Positions 46,001-58,900 of a DNA stretch of 64,000 nucleotides are shown here, piece after piece. Each line of letters opens with the position of its first letter. Positions within the stretch are counted from its first letter, which is position 1. This DNA comes from Xiphophorus maculatus (taxonomy: Eukaryota; Chordata; Actinopteri; Cyprinodontiformes; Poeciliidae), in the NCBI RefSeq assembly GCF_002775205.1, contig NC_036459.1:17778312-17842311 (forward strand). Direction: 5' to 3'. The translations under genes were made by a program, and so were the position numbers. The notes beneath the pieces are model-generated. The model ran no database searches, was not told the origin of the DNA, and saw only the letters and a list, made by a program, of their open reading frames with translations.

Positions 46001-47863
46001 CAAGGATGCAGCATAACACAGGCTTCATTGTCAATGGCTGTTTCCCAAAGTAGCCCCGGCTGACCCCCAGGTGAGTCCACCGTACCTGGAAAAAAGTGCT
46101 GGATTCCATTCGCCTCCAGCTTCCTGAGCAGCTGAGCAGAAACCCCAGAAACAGAGGAGAGAGGAACCAGATTGCATTTAATGTCTCTGTGAATGACGTC
46201 GGGCTCAGCGAGCCACTGGGGCAGGACCCGCGTCGCCTGGGGAAAAACAAAGAATGTGGAATTAATGGCAGGAATCTTTATTTTACTAAAGCCATGACGA
46301 TTTTTTCCCCTTACATGATTGTACCTTATTGACAGGTCTGCTTTCAAAACCTCCGAGGACACGGAATCCTGTCGCTCCAGACGAGTCCTTGTTTGGCTCT
46401 TCCACTTCCTGTTCCCGCTCCGTTTCACGCCTGCAGCTCTCTGGAGAAACACCCGCCGCTGACTGACCTGAGATCCAAAGATAAAACGAAAAGATGTATG
46501 GAACAGAAGTTACACAAAAAGTAAGAAAACGTCAACACATTACTGCGTGACAGACAAAACATTCAAATAACTTTTGTTTCTTCTGTCTCATATATAATGC
46601 TAGAAGTATTAGCATCGACTAGCTCCACCGCTGGGAGAAATCATGGATGAGATAAAGAGGCCAAACATTTTACATGTTCTGGGTTTGCTGCACCTGGAGT
46701 TCGCACTCGGCCATCAGGTAGAACGCGACATCATAACAACATTTTTGTTGCTGCAGCACAGCACAACATTAAATTTGCACTTTTTGAGTGTTGTCGTCGG
46801 CTTAGAGAGAATAAATGTCATGAATAAATTTCAGTTGAAAGTGTTACATCATTTTCAGCCTCCTTTTTAGTATTTGCATTTGGTAGCAGGCGAAATTGAC
46901 AAAGATAATGCAGCATTTCAATTCCACAGTAGAGAAAGCCATACAGTTTCAGAAAGTAGGTATAGGAAAAAATATTGGTATCGGCCAAATGAGTTTTAGT
47001 ATATCGGCTATTGATCAAAAATCCAATATTGTGCATCCCTGTTGTTTATTCTTGTTAGTTCCATCTGTTTGTGGTGAAACAGTTCTAGTAGTTCGTTCCA
47101 GTTGGTCAGCTGAAGGGACTTCTTTATGACTGGGATCTCTTCCACATCAGTAATGAATGACTAACACTTTAAATCAGCTGTAAAAAAATATTATAGTAAT
47201 CTGAAACATGTGAGCCTAACAAAGAGAGAGAAAATCATACCCGATTCTTGACTCCTCTGCTTCTTATCCACAGCTCCCTTTCTCCTCTTTTTCCCCGCAG
47301 GCTCAGAATTGTTAGAATCTGCATCAAGTAAAACTCCCGTTTTTGATTTCCTCCTCTTCTTCTGCTGCTGATGCTCTTCGCTGCTTCGTTTCTCGTCTTT
47401 GGTCTCTGACGGAACTTCCTGCTGCTCGGTTTCTTCTTCACCAGTCCATTCTCTCTGCTTTGCTAAGATCTGTTTTTGTTTCTGCTTCACCTTCTGCTGC
47501 AGTTTGGTCAGCAGCGCTTGGGAATGGGACACCTTGGAGATGACGCCATCCTCCTCGTCTCCAAGATACCTGAAAAGATAAAACAAACTGATGCCACCAC
47601 TACTGGCTGCTTTCAATACTACAGACTTATAAACTTTTCAGTAGTTCGATATTGGATTTCTGTTGCTAACAATGTTGTTCTATCTATTCAAAAGCTACAA
47701 AACATATTTGTTGAATCAGTTTTTGATCTACCCAGTCTAAGCTGATGTTTATTTTATTTTTTTAGCAGTTTTATCGCGTTTTAACTATAAACTGACCCAG
47801 TCTGACACAAGATGCTCCAGCACTAACAGGTTGTACTTACCTGTTGACAAGAAACAGAGACAT
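40068..47863 (-). CDS. ddx51: ATP-dependent RNA helicase DDX51, complete, 16 exons
   Basis: DEAD-box helicase required for large ribosomal subunit rRNA maturation (release of U8 snoRNA, 3' end of 28S); nucleolar. Exons 5'->3': 47841-47863, 47241-47569, 46325-46467, 46086-46236, 45159-45304, 45000-45071, 44818-44924, 43984-44092, 43738-43883, 42525-42717, 42320-42435, 42129-42245, 41119-41220, 40965-41028, 40202-40336, 40068-40088. They close to 657 residues; human DDX51 is 666. The first exon encodes only MSLFLVN and part of the next codon. The N-terminal 110 residues are Lys/Glu-rich and basic, typical of nucleolar proteins. Motifs: Walker A APTGSGKT (248-255), [20 protein letters not shown] (363-366) in [19 protein letters not shown] (423-425), and motif [12 protein letters not shown] (584-593). 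The last exon encodes DEKSRR and stop; reading through the preceding donor would give a different 20-residue end, less like the family. A 527 bp divergent promoter is shared with CENPE. Confidence 0.96.
41947..41985 (-). repeat. Partial duplicate of DDX51 exon 11 in a downstream intron
   Basis: The plus strand gaggatggggcggagcttcagatacaggatgaa recurs at about 42353-42388, inside the DDX51 exon for LYLKLRPIL. The extra copy lies in the intron after exon 12 and translates to LYLKLRPIL followed by unrelated residues. It has no splice sites of its own, so it is an untranslated relic of a local duplication. Confidence 0.75.
42718..43737. other. DDX51 intron 9, no gene seen
   Basis: A 1 kb AT-rich intron with no recognised repeat or coding region. 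Confidence 0.45.
44093..44817. other. DDX51 intron 7, no gene seen
   Basis: A 725 bp intron. The stretch at about 44290-44650 (ctccgtctctttaag ... ttggccatggagattaaagg-like words) has the look of a dispersed repeat, but no termini are visible. Confidence 0.35.
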
Positions 47864-48390
47864 TTCTGCTGGAAGACCAAAGCATTGAAACTAAAATAAT
47901 CCAATTCAAACTACCAACAGTGAAACATGTCTCCTAGAAAACTACTTAGACTCAACAAGGCCCAATACTCGCTCCTCTTTCCAATAGTTTCTGTCCTAGT
48001 TTAAGAAAAACGCCGCCATACTGTGTGTTATTCTCATTCTTTTTCACGTGCATCAAACGCGGGCTTATGACGCAACCAAGTCCGTCGCACTTGTTTGACG
48101 ATCTTCTGGACGCGACTAACCGGCTAACCACTATCTCTTGATACTTATCTATTTATTATTTATCAATTATTAATTCATAACTACAGCTCATATGTGACCC
48201 ATTTGTGGCATTTTATATTAGAAGACAAAACATAAATAGTCATTCCAAAAATGCTACATCCTTATTGTCCCCACCACCGTGTGTGGTTCAGTCCGCGTGA
48301 TGACGTTGTCCAATCAAATTAAAGCGGTGCATATTTAAAATATTGTTCTCTCGTCCCTCCAGTTATTCCCTCAAGTTTCCTGGAGAGGAA
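47864..48390. promoter_or_regulatory. Divergent DDX51/CENPE promoter
   Basis: The ATGs of DDX51 (minus, 47863) and CENPE (plus, 48391) are 527 bp apart and face away from each other. Near CENPE there is a TGACG word (48301-48305), a CCAAT box (48310-48314) and, 19 bp further on, TTTAAA (48334-48339). The CCAAT plus a CHR-like or TATA-like element fits a G2/M-type promoter, as known for CENPE, but CHR identity is only a guess. Further CCAAT words lie at about 47890-47985 on the DDX51 side. Confidence 0.55.
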
Positions 48391-49944
48391 ATGGCGGAGT
48401 CTGCTGTTAAAGTCTGTGTCCGTGTTCGTCCTGTTGCTGAGAGGTGAGTTTTTTCTGAACCGAGTCACTCAGAAGAAGGGTTTCCGTCCTCACCCACAGC
48501 TGACGTTAACCGTGTGTCTGTATCATGTTTCTGCCTGAAATGTTTGCATTCCACCATTTTAGAATTTAGTAAGAACTACAGAGAAGTTGTCTTTTTTTTT
48601 TTTTATTCCGCTAAGCTGTTGGTGTGAGACAGAAGCTGTTAGTATCTCACACAGCAGGAAGATGTGTGTTTTTTTTTTTTTGTGGCTCCTATACAGAATG
48701 TGAAGACCGCGGTGACGTTAGTTTCAAGTTGGATATTACATTTTCGCGGCGTCTAGCTCAAGGTTGATCCGATTCAGGAACGTTAACTTCGGCCAGGCGT
48801 TCTCTGCTCCCTCCTCTCTCGCCCGGAGGTTCACATATAGCAGGGGTGTCAAACTCCAGTCCTCAAGGGCCGCTGTCCTGCAACTTTTAGATGTGCCTCT
48901 GCTGCACCACACCTGAACAGAATAATTAGGTCATTAGCAAGGCTCTGGAGAACTGATCTACACAAGGAGGAGGTAATTAAGCCATTTCATTCCAGTGTTT
49001 TGTACCTGTGGCACATCTAAAAACTGCAGGACACCGGCCCTTGAGGACTGGAGTTTGACACCTGTGACATATAGGGACCGTCAACAAATTTCCGAACCAA
49101 ACACTCCTTAGAAACAAATATCGACGTCTTGCTTCTTGACCAGCTGACACAAAACCAATTCATACTACTAGATTCAACTACCAATCTGACTCATCAGTCA
49201 TTTTCAAGATTTTAAATCATTTTAATATCAAAAAGGATGTATATTTTTCTTCAGTAGCTTCTATGTCATGTGACCATTGACTCAAAATTAATGTTAAATT
49301 GTTCTACTGGACTGCCATTTTAATTCCTGCACATACACTGATGCATGAGGAAACTGCTGGACATGTGGAGGAGATGCTGTGAACAGAAGTATTGATCCAC
49401 TACCAATACACACCGTGGTATCTATATTTAGATCAACATTCCTCACCATAACCCACATAAATAATTGAACTTACTGTCAGCAAGAGTAATAAAGTAAAGG
49501 TTTGATGTATAAATTAGACATATAGTTGAAATTGGAAGTTTACATACATCAAATAGACACATCCACCTTTTGCTCTTCTCACTGTCTGAAGTTAATTTGG
49601 ACCAAACTTTTGTTTTAAGGCTTTAGAATTGCCAGTTTTTCTATTTGCTGAATATTATAAAAGTGAGAAATGTCAGATTTATTTATGCTCTTAAAAATCA
49701 GAAGTTTGCACAGAGAATGATAAATTTCTCTTTAAATGGTGAAAGTCTGGATGATGTCATGGCTGTGGAAACTGACACATTTTAGTTATTTAAAGGCTCA
49801 CATGTGGAACACTGCTTTCTGGTTTGGCAGAATGAGAAAGTCATAAGATATCAGGCAGAGAATTGTAGAGCAGCACAAGTCTGGTTCATCTTTGAGAACA
49901 ATTTCCAGCTGCTTGACGTACGTCTGTATCTCTCTGCAGTCAGC

Positions 49945-49977
<33 letters not shown>

Positions 49978-52900
49978 TTTTAAGTTCTTTTCTTCCTCCC
50001 AATTTTTTTTCTAAGGGAAGAAAATGCAGCTTCAGAAAAGCCCGTCCAGCTGTTCTGGGAAAATGACAAGAAATCAATTCGTCAGATTGATGATGGAAAT
50101 TCCAGCAAGTGCTTCACTTTTGGTACGCATCAAATTATATACAGCGTTAGAACTGCGTGTGTTGTGACCCACTAAGATGATTTTACTGTCGAATTTTCTC
50201 CTGTTTTCAGACAGAGTGTTTGGTGCTGAAGAATCTACAAGCCAGCTGTACCAGGACATCGCAAAGCCTCTGGTTGTGTCCACCGTTGCGGGTTACAATG
50301 GTTTGTAATAGAAATGATTGTTTTGCTCACTGCTTTGCTGTGAATCCTCATACTACAAATTCAGACGAAACAGTCTCGCTCTATTTGCACGACTTTCGTT
50401 TGATTCATGTTTTTGTGTCTGTTGCGCTTGTTTGTCAGGAACCATATTTGCCTACGGTCAGACATCTTCGGGGAAGACGTTCACAATGATGGGCAGTGAC
50501 CGTAACCGTGGAGTCATTCCTCTGGCCGTAGACGACGTCTTCCAAACTATTAAAACGGTAAGCAGCTCCGTGAGACTCGCCGTAAAAGTCGCAGTACTAG
50601 TTTAGCCCGTTTACTGCTGGCCGTGCGCGTTGGGGCCAATTGTTAAGCAATCTCTCCTCATTTCATCCAAAGTTTCCAAACAAGGAATTCCTTCTCAGAG
50701 TGTCCTACATGGAAATCTACAACGAAACTGTGACGGACCTGTTGGTTGACAGCTGGAAGAGAAAACCTTTGGAAATTCGGGAAACTATGAATGTGAGTGG
50801 GTTGAATGGTTTTTGTTCGGTATGGGAATATTTGCAGAAAATATGCTGCATAACAGACGGTCTCTGATCAGCCGATTTGTGTTCACTGTGTAGAAAACGG
50901 TCTACGTGGCTGACCTGACTGAGGAGCTCGTCACAACGTCTTCACAAGCCCTCGCCTGGATCAGGAAGGGAGAAAGTAAGAGCTCGCCGTTTACAGCCGT
51001 GAACTTCTCTGTAGCTTCCTGTCAACACATGGTGTCTTTATTTCGTCTGCCTCCAGAGAACCGTCACTACGGAAAGACTAAAATGAACCAGCGGAGCAGC
51101 CGCTCGCACACCATATTCCGTATGGTAAGCAACAACTCGGCATGCAGGATAAGATGGAGTTTGCTGCTGTGGCGTTTTCTGACTTGCTAATGTTTATCTA
51201 GATCCTGGAGAGCAGAGAAAGGAGTGATCCAGCATCTGGGGAAAATGCTGATGGAGCCATTATTGTTTCCCACTTAGTAATTATTTTATTTATTTTTTTT
51301 CAAATTTGATTCTTTAAATATTTATACTTTTGATTTTGGAGAGGCAAGTTAATAATTTTTGTTTGTGTGCAGAATTTAGTGGATCTCGCTGGATCTGAGA
51401 GAGCCAGTCAAACAGGGACGGAAGGTAAAGTGGAGTTACTACTGTCCACCGTTATGTTTTAATTTCATTTAAAAGGTTTAATTAATCATCATGTTTTGAA
51501 TTGACATTTCAACTTTTCTTTCATTTAATTGCACTTTCTTTCAAACCCACAGGTACTCGTTTCAAAGAAGGATGCAATATCAATCTCAGTCTGTTTATAC
51601 TTGGACAGGTGATCAAGAAACTCACTGATGAAAACCAGAAGTGAGTAACCATGGTGATTCAGTTTACATTTATTTTATTCCACAAGATGCATTTAGATAA
51701 CTCATCAATTCTCTCAGTAGTGTAATTAGGGTTGTGTTCCAACACTCTGACTCTACAGAGTCGATAATGATTAACTTCATTTTTCAGATGTTAGCATTTA
51801 AAAACAAAAAGTAACCATGAAATGGTTCATTTCATTTGTAGAGCGCTTTTCTAACAACTCACTTTATATGAATTGGGCAAAATTACAAATGGAACACTTC
51901 AGTATATCAAACAAATATTATCAATAAAATGTCTATGAATCAGGTTGTCCTGGTTGTATACCAGCTAGCAGGTCTGCCTTGCAGAGTTGTATTTATCTTA
52001 AAGTTTTAAATTCCAGTATTAGGACTTGCTGCAAAATAATTTTGATTCTATTTTTGAACCATATAGTTATGGGTAAAATGACAGATGGCATTAGTATATT
52101 TTTTGACTTTGCTAATGTGGCTTGTTAGTCCAGCTGTTCATTTTATAGTGACTGGTACTCTGAGGTTATGGACCACAGCTGCTGCAAAGACTGCTTCTAA
52201 AACGCTTTAAACCATCAAAATATCCAGTTCTAACACCAACTGTAAATATTAATATGCATTATAAACCATCCTGACTCTGCCAAAGAAGCTGACATTTATG
52301 TTTGTCATTTCTATTCTTGGGGATGCAGCCAATCAGTGCCAAGGATTACTTCATGTTCAAAAATACTTTATTGATCCCAAAGGAAGATTAAACTCGTATT
52401 AATTCAAATTCTTCAGAGTTATTGTAGAAAGTGATGGCTGTTGGCAGGAAAAATCTCTTGTAGCAGTCTGTGTTACAGTGAATTTGAAGAAGCCTCTGAC
52501 TGAAGACAAGCAATCCCCCCCGCCCCCATAAAGGCAAGAATGGAGCTTTGAAAAAAGAAAAATCTCAAAGTCCAGAGCTACTCCATCTTGAGCAGCATAA
52601 TTCTAGAATATAAACTAAAATGAATGTCACTCAGCATAGACTGCTTTCCAAACCTCAGTCAAGTAACATTGGTTGTAGGTATTTCAGCTTCATGAGTCTG
52701 TGGAATATCTGCAAATAGGCCAAAACTGAATCATGATTTGTTGGGGGGTGTTTACTGTATTTTAAACAAAATCAATACAGTTCTTGCGTTCTGAATAGAT
52801 CCTTTATTTTCGGATGCATTGATTGCTGAATTTCTCGTCAATACTCTCCAGAGGCTTTACCAGCTACAGAGACAGCAAACTGACCCGCATCCTGCAGAAC

Positions 52901-55900
52901 TCCCTGGGAGGCAACGCTAAAACGGTCATCATCAGCACCATCACGCCCGTTTCTCTGGAGGAGACCCTCGGCACTCTGCAGGTTTGTCTTCATTGTCATT
53001 TCATAGGCCAACATAATCTTGAACGTTGCCTTTAAACATTTACTCTACGTGAGACATTCTAGTTAAGCTGTCCAAATGCACAACACAACAGTATTCAGAG
53101 GAATTCCACATGTTCAGTTTGCCAGCACCGCAAAGAAAATGAAGAACGACCCTCATGTGACGGAGGTATCGGATGACGGCGCGTTGCTCAAGAGGTATCG
53201 GAATGAGATTGTAGACCTCAAACGTCGACTGAACGAGGTTAGAATGATTTGTTAATGTCACCGGGCTTCTCCGATTTTTACTCTGATCAAACTTCCTTCA
53301 GTGCAGCGCTTTGCTTTGCTTTGCTCGACTCGTACGTTCATCTCTTCCAGGTGTCTTCGGTCACACAGACCACAGTGACGGAAAAAGAGGTTCTGTCTCA
53401 GCTGCTCCAAGAGAAGGATCAGCTCCAGAGAGAGCAAGAGGACCGGATCAGAAACCTGACCAAACTGCTGGTCACCAGCTCCAACCTGGTCTCTGTTCCA
53501 AAGGTCTGTCTGTCATGCAGCGGAGAGTTGTTTCTTTTTCTTTTTTTTTTCTTTTCGTTCAGCAGAGTTTTGCTTTCCTTTAACAGAAACCCAAACCACT
53601 GCCTAGCTCTACAGTATGCACACCAGCAACGTCAGCGAATAACGTGACAAGCCACAGCTAAAAAATAAAACAAAAAACACTTTAATTAGAACCACAACTG
53701 AAGTGCAAAAAAAAAAGTGTTTTGTTTTGTAAGACATTATAGTTTGGGTATTGTTGTTATCCAATATCACGTAATGACCTTTAACTCAAGCGCAGCAAGC
53801 TGCTGGTTGACTGAAGGTGCTGTAGGCCTGGTTAACATCAGGGTTAAATACTCACTAACATGCCAGCTGTGTTCTCTATCAGATGCCGAAGCGCCGGGTG
53901 ACGTGGGGAGGAAAGATGCTCCACGGCAGTCAGCCGGCCTGCGACGACGACGGGATAGCTAACATGAACGTGACTTTTAGCAGGAAGAGGAGAGCTAATC
54001 GTTTCTGTTCCGGGGATCTAGTTGAAGGTATGGAGCGACCGAAGATGGACATTTTTCTGAATGGTTCGTGTGAGATGATGGACCTGGGCTTACTGCACTT
54101 TGTAGCTGATGAAGACTTCTACCCTCACTGGGAGATTCCTGAGGAGCCTTCAGAAGAGATGGAGATGAGCCAGAGCTCTTTGACTGTTCGCAGCTTTGGG
54201 GACAGGTGGGTTCTTCATGAGGTCACCAGTAGGCCTGTTGCAAATAATCAATAAATGGCACAATAAACTAAAACATACTTGATAATCTCCATTTGTATGA
54301 TTTATCGATTCTCTCGTTTTTCTTTCTACCAAAAACTGGATGATTAAAGTTTTCTGTCTGGTGTTTTGGACTCAACTAGCTTCTTTTTTTTTGAAGGACA
54401 ATTTTCTTTAGAGACTTCATGACTCATTTTCTTCTCTTTTATTTGATTTATTTTTTTCATTTAAAATGTCTTCCATTTTCAGTGTTAAACGTTCGTTAGA
54501 ATTTAAAGTTTATTGCTCTTTGAGAAGGTGTTCTTGCATACGTAGGCTGATATTCCCATTGTATTACTTTAAAATGATCTCAAAACAACAATTTTATTGC
54601 TTACAGCAATAACTTCTGGGACAATTTATCGTCCAGCAACATTTGTTGACGGGCCTAGTCACTAGTGGATCACGCAGTTCCAGTGATCATACTACACAAA
54701 CTATTAAACTAAAGGCTAAACTTTGGAATAACTTGTCCCACTTAGTAAAAGGCAACTAATAAGCTTCTTATGCTTTTATCTTTCTCTATGTCCAGTGACC
54801 TGGCGTCTCCTGATCAAAGATGTGCTCTCTTAGAGAAACTATCCAACCTGGAGCATCAGCTCGAAACGGAGCGTCAGCAGAGGGAGGAGGCTGTGAGACA
54901 GGCCGAAACCCTGGACTGCCGAGTCGCAGAGCTGCAGGTCCAGTTGCAGACTTTGCTGAAAGAAGAAGCGGCGGAGAAGAAGCAGTCAGAAGAGAGGCTG
55001 GCAAACCTGGAGGCGCAGCTGCGAAACGAAACCCAGCAGAAGCTGGATGCCTCGTTGCAAGTGCAAGCCGCTGAACAGAAGGTTGCAGAGCTGGAGGAGG
55101 TCCTGCAAACCGAGGCGCAGCAGAAGCGGGAAGCCACTTTGACCTCCACTTTTTTGGAGATCAAAGTGTCTGAGCTGGAGAGGCAGCTGGAGGAGAAGAG
55201 GCAGTCTGAGTCTGAGCAGGTAGACAGTTGGATCAGGAGCTGCTCTCTGGAGCAGCAATGTTGAGCGGGTAGAGTTTTTATAGTACTTAATATTGTCTCT
55301 CGTTTGTATTTCATATGTTGCATGCTTTTGTAGGACTGTAAATAAATAAAAACTGCAATGCTGGTTCTGGATATAAAGTGTTCCAGTTCCTAAAATCCTA
55401 AAGTCTTGTCTTCCAGATGAGGAAAGGATTTGCAGAGAGTGTTCAGCTGTGTGAAACCTTGGCATCAGAGAAGGTAACGCTGGCCAAAGCTGCTGCTGAG
55501 CCACAACCTCCCAGTGTGGTGATGCAACTGCAATAGAAAGAATGATTATAGCAACTCCATATATTAAGTGTCCCAATAAGAAATGACGTCCATTGGGTTA
55601 TTTAATCTTTAGCAAACTCTTTTACTCAAAGCTTCTTCCAAATGATATGATAACGCATCTAAAGCTAAAAATAAGCTACTACTTTACTTTACTATCTGAG
55701 ATGAGATTAGAGGAGGACAACCAAGATGGACGTCTTGGGGGGGGGGGGGGGGGGTTTCATTGCTGACCACGTCATTCCAACGAGGGATGAATGTGCAGAT
55801 ATTTCAGGTAGGAGGAACCTAAAAGGTCACGTGTCCTGCGTCTCTTCCACAGGAAGCGGTTACTGCCGAGCGAGACCACCTGAAACAGGAGCTGGGGATG

Positions 55901-58900
55901 TTTCTGGAGCACACGCAGAGCTTGGAGAAGGAAAATGCTGCTCTCCACCAAGAGCTGAAGGAGAAAAAGGATCTGGAAGAGTTCAAAAGTCTGGAGCTGA
56001 AGTTCATGGAGGAACAGGAGGTAGAGTTCAGTTGAATGTCTTTGTCTGCAATAAAGTAATGAGAATCAGCCTTTTATTTAGTGATTTATGACGTGCTCAA
56101 TTGACTGTTGTATTAATATAATTTCACTATTTTGTAATTGTTTCTTACTGCTTATTTGCAGAGTGAATTACAGAAGGAAATATCGAGTCTAAAGAAGGCC
56201 ATCGAATTGTCTGAACATCAGCGCCTTCAACCAGAGGTAATGTTTTAAAGTGTGGCTGTGATACTTTGGCACATTTCTCATGCAACCTCTTTCAATATTT
56301 TATTTAAAGCCAAATGAACAATGCGTGTTTAGTCACGGCACGATCTCTTCCTGTTGTCAGTAGACGTGACGTTAAACTGTTAGATGTGTCCATTTTGAAC
56401 AGTGAGCACAAGATCTCCCCATGGTTTTCTGGCTCCGAAGCTTCGAGTCTCCAAACCTTTGAAATAAATGCAGATCCTTCCAACACCACTGAGGTTCCGT
56501 TCAGGCACAGAGAACCACGTGAGCTGAGTTTGAAGACAAACAGAAAAAGATGCAACCTTTTTAATGTGCGTGTTCTATTAACATTCATATCAGTGTGGAT
56601 TTTTCAAAGTTTATTCACTTGGAAACAAAGGTAGTTTGTTTTTTTTAACTATGCTAAATTAAACGTAGCGCTCCCTAAATTCCACCAGCACATGTTCCAC
56701 CAGTGGAGTTAACCTCCTCCAACTTAAAGCGTGGATAGACGACCACATGATCCCATGTTGCTGGCGTACAAACCAATGAAAAGAACATCTGCCACAACAC
56801 CAACTGTGAAATCTTAGCCTGGTTGCCACTCGGCACCTGCATGTGAGGATTTTCTGCCACCTGGACCTGGAGGTGTTCACCTCAGCAGTACTCGGCTACC
56901 TCAACAGTCAACAGTGTTGACGCCGTCGCAGTGGACAGACGCATCCTGGTGTTTTTCCCCAACCAGAAGCCCTGGATGAACCAGAACTGCTGAGGAGACA
57001 AATGGCGCGTTCAGGTCTGGAGACGGGGACCTGTACAGCTGCAACTAAGAGGCCAAGACCAACTACAAGCAGAGGACTAAGGAGGAAGTGGGTGATGTGC
57101 TGGTAAGGGGTCCAGCACATCACCCACTTCAGATCCAGCAACTCCACCGAAATCTCTGGCAACACTTCACTGGCAGAGGAGCTCAATCATTTCTTTGCTC
57201 GTTTTGAAGCTGAATCCCCAGCAGAGCCCCTAATGCAGCCACCAGTCTGTCACTGTACAGGTGGAAAACACGGAGGCTGCTGATCGACTTCACTCTAACC
57301 TGACTATTGGTCCTACTTTTATAGTTTTGGGTTAGTTTTTCCCCTCATAAACAGGATTTAGTTGTTAGGTCAGGGTTTGGGTCACTGAGCCAGGAGGAAA
57401 TGTTTTTAAGTGATTATTTTCTCTCCAGATGACCCTGACAGCCAGCAAGGAGAATCTGGAGGCTGAGCTGACTGGACCTGTTCTCCACATGGCGGTGGAA
57501 AGCCATCCTGAAAAACATCAGAATGTTTCGTATGACGACGTTGAGCTCAGCGCTCTAGATGACACGCTGCCACAAAGTAATAAACCATGAATCGGGACGG
57601 TTTTCCACCTGTGACATCAGATGGGTGTTTCTAAAGCGTTCCGTGTTTCCAGATCTGTTAGGAAGTGTGAAAGTGGAAAGCGGCGTCATCAGCCTGCAGG
57701 AGGAGCTGGCTCTATGTGGAGAGGCAGAGGAGGCACTAAGGGAGCAGCAGGAGGAACAGGCTTCACTTCAGACTCCTGGAGATCAGGTGGAACCACTTAA
57801 CTCCTGCTGGCTCCTCTGCTGCACCATGACTGAACCGCCACATGATCTCAGTCTGTAATTCCTGTTTCAGAGTGGAGACCTGACAGGGGAGCTGCAGGAT
57901 GTTAACAAGACGACTGACGACCTCCAGTCAGGTCTGGCTGCTCAGGAGACGGAGCTGAAGCAACAATGTGCCGATTTAACTCAGCAGCTCGATGCACTGC
58001 AAGCAGAGCAGAGACAGAGCGTCCTGGACAGGAGCCGGCTTTTAGTTTCTCTGGAAGAGAAAGACGCAGAGGTGAGCGAGAAACCAGGACTCAGGATTGC
58101 TCAGTTTGACTCCATGCTGCAGTTTTTTTTTGGTCTCTTCATTCTGCACTTCTGTGGTGTTTTACCAACCACTTCTGCAGCGGTTGGTAAAACACTGAGC
58201 ACGCTCTGTGTGTGTGTGACATTACTGCATCCTCTACTGCGCATGCGGGACGCTTTCAGGCCATTTGTGGTTCACACAGGAGGTCACACTTCCACATATA
58301 TGCGACCTGTATGTGAACGACCACGACGATGAGATGAGACGTGATTAAATCGGGTTTGGGTCACTTCAGGCTGCGGTGTGAATGCAGCTTGAGTCACCAT
58401 CTTGCATCCTCATCTTATGCAGTTCTGTTTCCTGAATAAACTTGAGTTGCCAGTAATCTGACTGGATCAATATGAATGTGTCGATAGCTGAAGCAGACGA
58501 TTGAAGCCCTCCAGGGTGTAGAAGCAGAGAGGGAGGCTCTGCTGTTGGAACGACGTGTTCAGAGCTCCGCTGAAGATGGAAACGCAGCGACGGACGTCCT
58601 CAGGTCCATTCAGGAAGAACTCAGGGAAGAAAAGCAGAGGAACTCTGACATGAAGACGGCCTTTCTAGAGAAGGAGTCCGAGTTAAAGGAACATGTGAGT
58701 AAAGTGTTGACTGTGCCTTCTCCTCTCTGGCTCAGTGACGGTAACTCTGGCTCTAAACAGATGCTGAGGCTAACACAGGAGCTCCAAGATGGCGGCAGGA
58801 GCTCCACAGAGGAGGTGGAGAGGCTGCTGACTGCGGTCGCCTCTCTGACTGCAGAGAGAGATCAGCTCAAGCAGGACCTGCAGGAAAATGTGGAGCTGGT

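Noticed and set aside
54874-55576. Long minus-strand ORFs rich in Ser/Leu
   Set aside because: Antisense shadow of the CENPE coiled-coil exon at 54796-55219; heptad codons leave the opposite strand open.
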